The notes under the pieces were generated by a model. That model searched no databases. It saw nothing but the letters and a program-made list of their open reading frames with translations, and was not told where the DNA came from. This document shows, piece after piece, positions 1 through 9,900 of a DNA stretch of 64,000 nt (positions are counted from its first letter, which is position 1; each line of letters opens with the position of its first letter). Made by a program: the position numbers and the translations under genes. The stretch comes from Boswellia sacra (taxonomy: Eukaryota > Streptophyta > Magnoliopsida > Sapindales > Burseraceae): assembly GCA_013180625.2 (NCBI GenBank), contig SNVD02004847.1, forward strand, positions 1-64,000. Reading direction: 5' to 3'.

Positions 1-21
1 GAGCCATTGTTGCATAATTGA

Positions 22-963
22 GACAATGATGTTGTACTTCACTTGAATTCCATGGGCATCGGACCCACCATAACAAATGAAAATACTGCATCCCTGCAGG
101 ATCAGTCTACGGCCATGATATTATTGCGTCATCATTTAAGTAAAGGCCTGAAATCCGAATATACAACTATAACTGATCCTTTAGCTCTTTGGAACAATTT
201 GAAAGAAAGATTTGATCAGCAAAGAACAATAATATTGCCAAGGGCCCGATTCCAATGGCAGAATTTGAGACTTCAAGATTTCAAAACAATAAGCGAGTAT
301 AACTCAGCAATGTTCGGAATTGTATCTCAATTGAGGTACTGTGGGCAAACTGTTACTGAAGAGGAGATGTTAGAGAAAACACTATCTACATTTCATCCCT
401 CCAACATGATCCTGATGCAACAATATCGAGAGCTCAAATTTAAGAAATACACTGAGTTGATATCATGTCTTTTGGTTGCTGAGCAAAACAATGAAATCCT
501 ATTGAAAAATCATCAATTACGTCCCACTGGATCTACAGCGTTTCCTGAAGTGAATGCTATGTCATTTAATAAACGAGGTGGCAAGAGTGGTTGTGGTTTT
601 GGCAGAAAAATGTTCCAACCTAGAGGTGGAAATTTCAAAAAATTTAAACCAAACCACCAGAAGTGGAACAAAAATGACTCGACATATGACAAAGAAAAGG
701 TTCATCAACTCAAACCACAAATAAGCAATGAAAGTACTTGCTACAGATGTGGCGCAAAGGGCCATTGGTCACGTACTTGCCGTACACCAAAGCATTTAGT
801 GGATCTGTATCAGGCTTCCATAAAGAATAAGGGAAAGAATGTTGAGACAAATTATATAGATGACCCAGTGGGTGACACTGATTTTGATATCTCAGATTTC
901 TTTCCTAGTTCAGATGAAGCTATTGGCCAGATAATGATTACTGAAAATGCCCCAGCCAACTGA
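22..963 (+). CDS. copia gag polyprotein (partial, 5' truncated)
   Basis: This is the capsid-like Gag protein that packages element RNA in cytoplasmic particles. The open frame carries a UBN2/retrotransposon-gag type helical region (RHHLSKGLKSEY, LWNNLKERF and LQDFKTISEYNSA motifs). A CCHC zinc knuckle follows near the C-terminus (CYRCGAKGHWSRTC, about nt 739-780). The first ATG in the window is at 52, but family resemblance starts before it, so the true start lies upstream. An in-frame TGA at 19-21 interrupts this upstream part and may be a Trp codon turned stop. Gag ends with TGA at 961-963, and pol opens 167 nt later in a separate ORF. Confidence 0.8.
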   Translation, partial: DNDVVLHLNSMGIGPTITNENTASLQDQSTAMILLRHHLSKGLKSEYTTITDPLALWNNLKERFDQQRTIILPRARFQWQNLRLQDFKTISEYNSAMFGIVSQLRYCGQTVTEEEMLEKTLSTFHPSNMILMQQYRELKFKKYTELISCLLVAEQNNEILLKNHQLRPTGSTAFPEVNAMSFNKRGGKSGCGFGRKMFQPRGGNFKKFKPNHQKWNKNDSTYDKEKVHQLKPQISNESTCYRCGAKGHWSRTCRTPKHLVDLYQASIKNKGKNVETNYIDDPVGDTDFDISDFFPSSDEAIGQIMITENAPAN

Positions 964-1130
964 ATAACTATTACTTTCTCGCTTTTGTTATATTTTGTAA
1001 TAATGTCCTATTTTAATTTTTTTTTTTTGTGTTTTGATCTATCTTTTATGTACTTTCTTTATAAATAGTCTTGATATGCTTTTGTTTAACATAAAATCAT
1101 ATCTAATGTAAACTTTTGTAATGAAAGGGA
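964..1130 (+). other. gag-pol intercistronic spacer of the copia element
   Basis: This AT-rich noncoding stretch separates gag from pol. It contains a long T run and pyrimidine tract (about 1016-1030). How pol is translated across the gap cannot be read from the DNA; a spliced or internally initiated message is only an inference. Confidence 0.5.
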
Positions 1131-4100
1131 ATGGACATCAAGACTTTATCTTTGCCTAAAAATGATGAAAATCTATGCCTAGTTGATAGTGCAACCACAC
1201 ATACAATTCTTAAAGATAAAAAATATTTCATAAATTTAACCTGTTTGGAAGTAAAGGTTAACACTATATCAGGGTCCGTAAACATGATTGAGGGCTCTGG
1301 AAGAGCCACAATAATGCTGAAAAATGGTACTCAGTTGAATATTAATAATACCTTATATTCAAGCAAATCCAGAAGAAATTTGCTCAGTTTCAAAGATATA
1401 AGATATAATGGATATCATATTGAGACATGTGAAAATAATATTGAATTCCTTTGTATTACCTCAAATGTCTCGGGACAGAAGTTAATATTAGAGAAGCTTG
1501 AAGCTTTCTCTTCTGGGTTATATTATACATATATAAGGTCCATTCAAACATACGCAGTTATGAAACAGAAGTTTAATGATCCTAAGACTTTTATGTTATG
1601 GCATGACCGTCTTGGTCACCCAGGATCATCAATGATGCGTAGAATTGTTGAGAATACAAATGGACACCCACTAAAGAGTCAGAAAATCCTTCTGTCCAAT
1701 GAAACTACTTGTACTGCTTGTTCACAAGGAAAATTGATTGTTAGACCATCTCTCTCTAAGATTGGTCAAGAATCCCCATCATTTTTACAAAGAATCCAGG
1801 GGGATATATGTGGACCTATTCCTCCACCAAGTGGACCTTTTCGCTATTTTATGGCTCTAATTGATGCTTCTGCACGGTGGTCTCATGTTTGTTTGTTATC
1901 AACTAGGAATATTGCATTTGCGAAGCTACTTGCTCAAATTATAAAATTACGGACACATTTTCCAGATTATCCTATTAGGTCCATACGTTTGGATAATGCT
2001 GGTGAGTTTACATCAAAAGTTTTTGATGATTATTGTATGTCTGTTGGAATTGATATTGAGCATCCTGTCCCATATGTCCATACCCAAAATGGTTTGGCAG
2101 AATCACTTATAAAGCGACTGCAGATAATTGCACGAACTTTATTATTGAGAACACAGCTACCAACCTCTGTCTGGGGCCATGCTATTTTACATGCTGCATC
2201 ATTGATCAGATTAAGGCCCACTGCTTATCATGAATATTTACCAATACAACTTGTACTTGGCCAACAACCCAATGTATCCCATCTAAGAATTTTCGGTTGT
2301 GCCGTACAAGTCCCCATTGCTCCCCCGAAGCGGACAAAAATGGGGCCTCAACGCCAGTTGGGGATATATGTAGGTTACAATTCTCCATCTATTATCAGAT
2401 ATTTGAAACCCATGACAGGTGATATTTTTACTGCACGATTTGCAGACTGTCATTTTGATGAGACAGTTTTTTTGCCTTTAGGAAAAAAGAAAATGCCTCT
2501 CGAAGTAGGGCATGTGCCTCCTGAAAGAAATCCAGAACTTTCTTGGAATGTGAAAACATTGTCTCATCTTGATCCTCGCACATCTCAATGTGAAAATGAA
2601 GTGCAAAGGATGATATATCTTCAGACTATCGCTAATCAGATGCCAGATGCATTTACTGATGCAGCTAAGATAACAAAATCACATATACATGCTGCAAATA
2701 CACCGGCTCGAATTGAGATTCCTGTTGAGCAAACCCCTAAAGCAACAATGAATAATCAAACTGTTGCACGCCAGAAGCGTGGCAGACCCCTTGGATCAAA
2801 AGATGCTATCCCTCGAAAAAGAAAATTGATAAATAATGGTCCTAATATAAATGATGATCGAGCTAAAGGATCCACATTCTCTGATTTGTCTCCTGAAATG
2901 ACAAATGTTCCTAAAGAGACACCTGCCACTGAAAAGGCACAAGTTGTTGATGAAATACATGTTCCTGAAGTGACAGCTGAATTTAAAAATGAGGAAATTT
3001 CTATTAATTATGCTTATACTAGAGAAATGTGGAAACGTGATGAAATTGTCATTGACGATGTATTTTCATTTGCAGTAGCTACTAATATTATGAATGATGA
3101 CTTTGAACCACACACAGTGGATGAATGTAGACAAAGGCATGACTGGCCTAAATGGAAAGAAGCAATTCAAATAGAATTATCTTCTTTGGCCAAACGTGAA
3201 GTCTTTGGACCTGTAGTCCAAACGCCTAAAGATATCAAACCCGTTGGATATAAATGGGTATTTACTAGAAAACGAAATGAGAATAATGAGATTGCTAGGT
3301 ATAAAGCCCGGCTAGTAGCTCAAGGTTTTTCTCAGAGACCGGGTATTGATTTTGATGAAACTTATGCTCCAGTAATGGATATTATCACTTTTAGATATTT
3401 GATCAATTTGGCAGTCTCGGAAAAACTTCACATGCGCCTTATGGATGTGGTAACTGCTTACTTGTATGGTAAATTAGATTCTGATATATATATGAAACTC
3501 CCTGAAGGATTTAAATTGCCTGAAGCAATTAAAACACAATCAAGGAGTATGTATTCACTTAAGTTGCAGAGGTCCTTATATGGATTGAAACAATCTGGGA
3601 GAATGTGGTACAATCGTCTTAGTGAATACTTGATTAAAGAAGGGTACATTAATGATCCCATATGCCCTTGTGTGTTTATAAAAAGATCAGAATCTGGTTT
3701 TGCTATTATAGCAGTATATGTTGATGACATGAATTTAATTGGAACCCCTGAAGAAATCCAAAATGCGGCTGAATATTTGATGAGAGAATTTGAAATGAAA
3801 GATTTAGGAAAAACGAAATATTGTCTCGGCCTGCAGATCGAGCATAACTCTGACGATATATTTATTTACCAATCAACATATACAGAAAAGCTTTTGAAAC
3901 GGTTTAATATGGATAAGGCTCATCCATTGAGTACCCCAATGGTTGTTAGATCCCTTGATCCTAAAAAGGATCCATTCCGTCCTAAAGAGGATGACGAACT
4001 GTTACTTGATCCTGAAGTACCATATTTGAACGCTATAGGTGCATTAATGTATTTAGTGCAATGTACTAGACCTGATATTGCATTTGCAGTTAATTTATTA

Positions 4101-4727
4101 GCAAGGTTTAGTTCCGCACCCACTAGACGGCATTGGAACGGGATCAAACATATTTTTCGTTATCTTCAGGGAACTATTGATCTGGGATTATTTTTTTCAT
4201 ATGAGCCTTCTGAAAATCCTGGATTGGTTGGATATGCTGATGCCGGTTATTTATCTGATCCTCATAAAGCTCGATCACAAACTGGATATGTTTTCACTTA
4301 TAATGGGACCGCAATTTCATGGCGATCTACTAAACAGAGTTTGGTTGCTACTTCTTCTAACCACTCTGAAATACTTGCATTGCATGAGGCCAGCCGAGAG
4401 TGTATATGGTTACGTTCTGTTATTCAACACATTCAGAATTCGTGCAAATTATCTCCTACTATAAATCTTCCAACAATCATATATGAAGATAATGCAGCAT
4501 GTATTGCTCAAGTCCGAGGAGGATATATTAAAGGAGATAGAACAAAGCACATTTCACCGAAGTTCTTCTACACGCATGAACTTCAAGAAAGTCAAAAGAT
4601 CGATGTGAAGCAGATACGTTCAAATGACAATCTTGCAGATTTGTTCACTAAAACTTTACCAACATCAACATTTGAGAAGTTAGTATACAAAATTGGTATG
4701 CGGCGGCCCAACAAGCAATCAATTTGA
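1131..4727 (+). CDS. copia pol polyprotein (protease, integrase, RT, RNase H)
   Basis: This is an uninterrupted 1198-codon frame. The aspartic protease motif is DSATTH (residues ~19-24, a variant of the usual DSGA). The GAG-pre-integrase HHCC zinc region (WHDRLGHPG to CTACSQGK) lies near residues 155-205. The integrase core has GDICGP, LDNAGEF and the E of GLAESL as its D, D, E residues. A long linker is followed by the reverse transcriptase (KWVFTRKRN, ARLVAQGF, catalytic YVDDM). RNase H has GYADAGY, the usual SxxxTGYVF stretch and YEDNAACI. All catalytic motifs are present, so the enzyme may be functional. The C-terminal end (LADLFTKTLP) is typical of plant copia Pol. Confidence 0.95.
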   Translation: MDIKTLSLPKNDENLCLVDSATTHTILKDKKYFINLTCLEVKVNTISGSVNMIEGSGRATIMLKNGTQLNINNTLYSSKSRRNLLSFKDIRYNGYHIETCENNIEFLCITSNVSGQKLILEKLEAFSSGLYYTYIRSIQTYAVMKQKFNDPKTFMLWHDRLGHPGSSMMRRIVENTNGHPLKSQKILLSNETTCTACSQGKLIVRPSLSKIGQESPSFLQRIQGDICGPIPPPSGPFRYFMALIDASARWSHVCLLSTRNIAFAKLLAQIIKLRTHFPDYPIRSIRLDNAGEFTSKVFDDYCMSVGIDIEHPVPYVHTQNGLAESLIKRLQIIARTLLLRTQLPTSVWGHAILHAASLIRLRPTAYHEYLPIQLVLGQQPNVSHLRIFGCAVQVPIAPPKRTKMGPQRQLGIYVGYNSPSIIRYLKPMTGDIFTARFADCHFDETVFLPLGKKKMPLEVGHVPPERNPELSWNVKTLSHLDPRTSQCENEVQRMIYLQTIANQMPDAFTDAAKITKSHIHAANTPARIEIPVEQTPKATMNNQTVARQKRGRPLGSKDAIPRKRKLINNGPNINDDRAKGSTFSDLSPEMTNVPKETPATEKAQVVDEIHVPEVTAEFKNEEISINYAYTREMWKRDEIVIDDVFSFAVATNIMNDDFEPHTVDECRQRHDWPKWKEAIQIELSSLAKREVFGPVVQTPKDIKPVGYKWVFTRKRNENNEIARYKARLVAQGFSQRPGIDFDETYAPVMDIITFRYLINLAVSEKLHMRLMDVVTAYLYGKLDSDIYMKLPEGFKLPEAIKTQSRSMYSLKLQRSLYGLKQSGRMWYNRLSEYLIKEGYINDPICPCVFIKRSESGFAIIAVYVDDMNLIGTPEEIQNAAEYLMREFEMKDLGKTKYCLGLQIEHNSDDIFIYQSTYTEKLLKRFNMDKAHPLSTPMVVRSLDPKKDPFRPKEDDELLLDPEVPYLNAIGALMYLVQCTRPDIAFAVNLLARFSSAPTRRHWNGIKHIFRYLQGTIDLGLFFSYEPSENPGLVGYADAGYLSDPHKARSQTGYVFTYNGTAISWRSTKQSLVATSSNHSEILALHEASRECIWLRSVIQHIQNSCKLSPTINLPTIIYEDNAACIAQVRGGYIKGDRTKHISPKFFYTHELQESQKIDVKQIRSNDNLADLFTKTLPTSTFEKLVYKIGMRRPNKQSI

Positions 4728-4971
4728 CAAGAGATCTTCTATCATGATCAGGGGAAGCATTGTGGACACATGTGTACTATACTCTTTTTTCTTTCGATCG
4801 GGTTTTGTCCCACTGGGTTTTCCCGACAAGGTTTTTAATGAGACAGTAATACACGTCCAACACCACTTCATAATTTGTTGTATAATTGTATTTCTTTATT
4901 TTGGTTTTTATCCCACTGGGTTTTTCCTTAGTAAAGTCAAATACAATTAAGTGGTAGAATCCAAGGGGAAG

Positions 4972-5345
4972 TGTTATAAACAAATAAGTGGATTACTACC
5001 ACTTACATAATTAGTGGAGTCACCACTACAAAAATATAAGTGGATTACTACCACTTACATAATTAGTGGAGTCACCACTAATTTTAGTGTGCCCATGTGA
5101 GATATATTTTCATTTTTAATTGATTTATTATTAGGTACAATTACATTAATGACCATTTATACTTCTATATAAATAGGCATACAACACTTGTAATGGGTGG
5201 ATGAAAATGCAAAGAAGAGAATAAGGAAAACTCTCTCATTTTCTCATTCTTTCACTTGTTTCTTTATTTTGGTTTGCATTCTAGGAGTAATTCACATTTC
5301 CTTCACTTCCTTTTGTTACTTATATTACATATAAGTAAACTTCAT
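4972..5345 (+). repeat. 3' LTR of the left copia element
   Basis: It starts with TG after a purine-rich tract. A TATA-like signal (TATATAAATAGG, about 5165-5176) would sit at the U3/R junction. The right boundary is approximate because no CA end and target duplication can be matched without the 5' LTR. Confidence 0.6.
4984..5080 (+). repeat. 52-bp tandem repeat with palindromic arms in LTR U3
   Basis: A 45-bp sequence starting ATAAGTGGATTACTACCACT occurs at 4984-5028 and again at 5036-5080, identical by eye, with period 52. Each copy holds two inverted motifs, AGTGG...CCACT and TTAGTGG...CCACTA. Repeats in U3 upstream of the TATA box often act as enhancer modules in plant copia elements; here that role is inferred. 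Confidence 0.85.
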
Positions 5346-6740
5346 TACACCACTTATACCAATCCATACTTTTATTCACTCAAATTATAAAAATACATTT
5401 GGGGAAATGAAAATTAAAAAAAATAAATTATTAAAGGAGTAATCATGTAGTAAAGAGTTCTTACATGTAATAAAATTCAACAATAAGCTATGGCTTACTT
5501 AAAATATATATTACCTAAAAATATATTCTACAAAATTTAAAATAAAAATCACGACCTTTTCTATTTTCAAAGTAGTTTTTAAAATAATAAATTATATGCT
5601 AGCTTACTCAGTAGATAATTGTCGAAATAGTCCAAGTTTTGGAGATTATTTTAAAGGGTCACTTGGAGACGGGTTCTTATGGTAAGAATCGTAAGATGCC
5701 AAAAAGATAATCAAGTTACGAGTTGACTTTATTTGTTTATATTTTTAAAATTTTGTTTTAAAAAACGTATATTTTTTAATATATTTAAATTAATATCAAC
5801 CACAAATCATTTTCAACATTAAAAAAAAGTTTAAAACCAACTGTATATTTTTTCAAAAATTTGAAAACAAAAACTCAAAAAATACAAACAAATACAACCG
5901 ACAAGTTTGTAAAATTCGTCCGTACAATCAACTTCAATACCTTTGATGGATTGGTTTTCTTAAATTTTAGTAAGATTTTAATCTTTTTAATTATCAACTT
6001 AAGCTCATTCTACACATTTATTTGGACTTCTCTATTGGTCGAAATGTTTTTTTTAATTTAAAAAAGTCTTTTAATTTTATTTTGTACTATTTAGTTTTCA
6101 CCTAAAAAAAGCTTACAGAGGATTAAAAAAAAACTATGACTTATAACAGAAGCCTAAATTTGAAAGTTTTGGGAAAAACTTTATTTTTTTTTGTTTTAAA
6201 ATGTCAAGATGTTATCGTTTAATATTAAATATTTTATTTTATTCTTTCCTTACAACAACAACTCTATTTTAATAATTTAACTATAATAAGTATTTCTATA
6301 TTTATCTCATCAAATAATCAATTAATTTTAATAAAAGTATTACAAAAAATATCCATTTTAATAAATTTTATTTGAAGAAGTTGAAGTAAATAGACCGTTA
6401 ATATTAAAAAATAAATATATTATTAATTTCTAAAAATACAAATATAGTACATTTTAATTTTTTAACCAAATTCGATATCAAATGCCGAACATATTATCCG
6501 TTTTAAAAAATGCAAAAGTGAAAATTGAGAGCATAATATATCGTTTACAAATATCTAATATTACTTTTTAAGGGGTTAACGACAACGCGAATACTTATTA
6601 GGCAACAAAGCATTAGATTTTGTATTTGTTTCAAAACAACCCCGAACTTGACTATTACAATGAACCGGAAGATTTTTATTTTTAAGATAAAATTTAAAAG
6701 AGCCCACATGTTTTCATTATTTTCCATATTCGCCCGTTAG
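5346..6740. other. AT-rich intergenic region, no gene seen
   Basis: This is low-complexity AT-rich sequence with only short ORFs that have no recognisable motifs. It separates the copia element from the nucleolin promoter. Confidence 0.6.
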
Positions 6741-6836
6741 TTTGAATCCAACGGTGCGGATGAGCCCCACGCCAAAAAAAAAAAAAAGGAAAGAGGGGCG
6801 TCTCCACGGAACGGTAACATACACTGGCGGGCATGC

Positions 6837-6947
6837 AAAAACCCTAAACCTCGACCCACCGCATTATATAAATGCTTCTCCTTTCCCTTGCCCTCCATTC
6901 TGCTCAAAACCCTACTACCTCAATAAATATCTCTCAGCTAGGGTTTT
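6837..6947 (+). promoter_or_regulatory. nucleolin core promoter: telo-box, TATA box, leader telo-like motifs
   Basis: A telo-box (AAAACCCTAAACC, 6837-6849) lies about 20 bp upstream of a TATA box (TATATAAAT, 6865-6873). Related AAAACCCT motifs follow at 6905-6912 and, inverted, at about 6939-6947 in the probable leader. Telo-boxes are known in promoters of plant ribosomal-protein and ribosome-biogenesis genes, including nucleolin, so the motif fits the downstream gene. Transcription would start near 6895-6905. Confidence 0.7.
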
Positions 6948-6999
6948 GCCTTTTTCTCTTTTTCTGTAGTCTCCTGATATTTCTCTTCTCTTCAAAAAA

Positions 7000-9900
7000 A
7001 TGGGAAAGTCTAGCAAGAAAACTGCCCCCAAAGTAAGCTTTGTCTCTTTTGTTCGTTGTATTTTCTGGGTTTGTTTGGATTTTCCAATCTGTTCGTAAAG
7101 TTTGGTTCTTTTGTTTTGATGGGTTTAGTTTGCTTCTCTGTTTTGGGTTTCAGGTTGATGCCGCACCTGCTGTAGCCACTCCTGCAAAGTCAGCCAAGAA
7201 GGGTATATTTATTTTCCCTTTTTTTTGGGTTCGTTTTGATATTTGTTGTTTAATATTTCGTGGTAATGGTATGGTGGTCTCGGAAATATGGAGTTTGAAG
7301 CTCCTTCTGTTTTTATTTATGTGTGTGCAAAATTTTGGTCCATTTTGTTAGCATTTTGTTTGTATATGACGCGTTTTATTCCTAGTGTTTATGTATGTGT
7401 GTGTAAAGCTTAGGAGGTGTTTTTGATGTTCTATTGTTCTGTATTTGTGCTGGTTTTTTAAGATTCTTTAAGATAACATCGATATATAGCGGGTGATTTT
7501 GGTGTTCCAAAATTTTGAGAGTCCAATGCATTGTTATGTTTTTGGGGGGTTTAGTCTAATTTTTTGCTCTTTTGTGAATATAGGTCTTAAAAGAGAAGCT
7601 GAAGATGATATAGAGAAGAAAGTAAATTTAAAGAAACAGAAAAATAACGATGGTGTAGCACAGGCTGTTCAGAAGGAGAAAGCTCAAGCTAAGACACAGA
7701 AGAAAAACAAGAAAGAGGAAACCAGCAGCAGTTCAGAGGATGATTCTTCCGATTCTGAGGAAGAGCAGAAGGTGATTGCTGTTATTTAACTGCTGTCTTG
7801 ATTTATTTTCAGGCTTAGCTTAATGTATTTTGTCTTTAGTAGGTTTGTGATTCTTTGACATAGGTTTTATTAATTTTTTATTGAATATGGTAGATAATTT
7901 ATTTAATGAGATTTTATATTGTGAATTGTTAGGCCAAAGTTGTGGCCAAGAAGGGAGGAATTGTAGCAAAACCTCCTGTTAAAGAGGAGTCTAGTAGTGA
8001 AGAGGAGGATTCATCTTCTGATGAAGTGAGCAGTACACTAAATTCTGATTTTTATCTTTTAAAGCTTGTTTAAGATGAAGAGAGCTCTAAATTTTTCTTT
8101 TGGATCTAATTTTCACACGGAAGGAACCACCTAAGAAGAAGCCAGTAGCTGCCAAAAACGGCTCTTTTGCCACCCCTGCTAAGAAAGGCAAGTCTGCAAG
8201 CAGTAGTTCAGATTCTTCAGATGATTCTGATTCTTCTGATGAGGTATGTTCACAGGTTCTATTGAGGACATGTTAAGGATGGATGCTTGGAATTTTTTTT
8301 AATGATTTTAGCACTTAATCTCAAAAATCTCTTTGCCATGCTTTATAAGTATTTGGTTATTTGTTTTTAGGATGTCAACATCAAAGTTTCTTTGTTACAT
8401 TTGTTTGCCCTTATTCTTTAATTTTACCTTTTTCCAGTATTCCAGTGTCTTTCTAAATTGTCAAAACGCTAAATTTGTTGTCTCCTTTAATTTTGATTTG
8501 GTAGGAACCTCCAAAGAAGCAGCCAGTAGCTGCAAAAACTCCCACTGTTGCTGTCCCTGCCAAAAAAGGCAAGGCTGCTAGTAGTTCAGAATCCTCTGAT
8601 GATTCTGATTCTGATTCTGATGAGGTCAGTATGCAAATAAAATGTGGCAGTTTTCCGATACAATGTTTTGTATTTCTTGGTTGTTTGGTGCTTGATCTTA
8701 AAAATCTGAATGCCATCTTCTGATAAGCTTCTCCTTCTCTTCTAGGAACCTAAAGCCAAGGTAACGGCAGTATCAGCTGGAGCCAAAAATGGTCCTTCTG
8801 CTCCAACGAAGAAAGTTGAATCAAGTGACAGCTCAGATGAGGAATCAGATGACAGCTCAGATGAGGATGTGAGTAATAGTTTATTATATTTTACTCTTTG
8901 CTTGTTAATGTGACAATAAAAAACTAAGTTTGACTTATACTGAAGAGGAAAATTCATGAGATTGTTTAAACTATGGTTTTTCCTTGGATGATGAAGCCCA
9001 TGGGTTGCAGATCAGTTTTTGGTATTGCAGCTATTTGATATAAGTTACATTAATTTTATTCATGTGTTCATAGTTTCATTATGCAATAAAAACAATTGCC
9101 AAAAGTAGTTTATTTTAATTGGACAGTAATTTAAAGTTCTTTCTTCTGGTTTCTTCATGTCATAGTGCTAGACAATTTATTTGATGGGCTTTCATATTTT
9201 GAATTATTAGGTTGAAGCTGCGGCCAAAAAGGGAGGAATTGCAGCAAAACCTGCTGCTAAAGAGTCTAGTAGTGAAGAGGAGGATTCATCTTCTGATGAA
9301 GTGAGCACTACATTAAAATCTTATTCTTATCTTTTGAAGTTATTTTAAAACAAAAAAAAAGAGTTTCACGATTCCTCTTTCCTCTTTATTCATTTGAATC
9401 AGGAAGAAGTTCTGGGTAGTACATGTTGATTTGGGGTGTTTTTGGGTTTCCAAATTTTTAGGATTGACTTAAAATCTTAAGTATAATTTTATCTTTTATT
9501 CAGGCTTGTCCTCCTTTTGTGGACTGCTTGTCCTCTTTTGTATAGTTTTCATCTCATACGATCTATATTTTCTTATAAAAAACCAAAAAAAAAATTGAAA
9601 TCTTTGTTTTGATCTAATTTTTGCTCGGAAGGAACTTGCAAAGAAACTGGCTGCTAAAAATTGCTCTGTTGTGGCCCCTGCTAAGAAAAGCAAGCCTGAG
9701 AGCAGCAGTTCAGATTCTTCAGATGATTCTGATTCTTCTGACGAGGTGTGTTCTGAAGTTATATATTTTGGCAATGTTCAGGATCAATGTTTGGAGAGCT
9801 TTTACTTATTTTTTATTTTGTGGAAGTGCTTGCTTATTTTTGTTTTTAAGATGTGAAAATTAAATCTTTTTGTTTTTCTCAGTCTATTTTTTTCTTCTAT

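Larger units (their letters stand above)
1..5345 (+). mobile_element. Ty1/copia LTR retrotransposon, 5' end outside window
   Basis: The order gag (zinc knuckle), protease, integrase, reverse transcriptase and RNase H identifies a copia-superfamily element. The 5' LTR and the start of gag lie left of the window. After pol comes a 3' untranslated part with two copies of a CCCACTGGGTTTT-type motif (about 4809 and 4912). A purine-rich tract (AAGGGGAAG, 4963-4971) then precedes an LTR beginning TGTTATAAAC at 4972. The right LTR edge is not certain because the partner LTR is not visible; I place it near 5345. Gag and pol are separate ORFs rather than one polyprotein. The pol frame is uninterrupted, which suggests a fairly young copy. 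Confidence 0.9.

Noticed and set aside
4177..4464. 95-codon ORF overlapping pol
   Set aside because: Out-of-frame shadow of the RNase H coding region.
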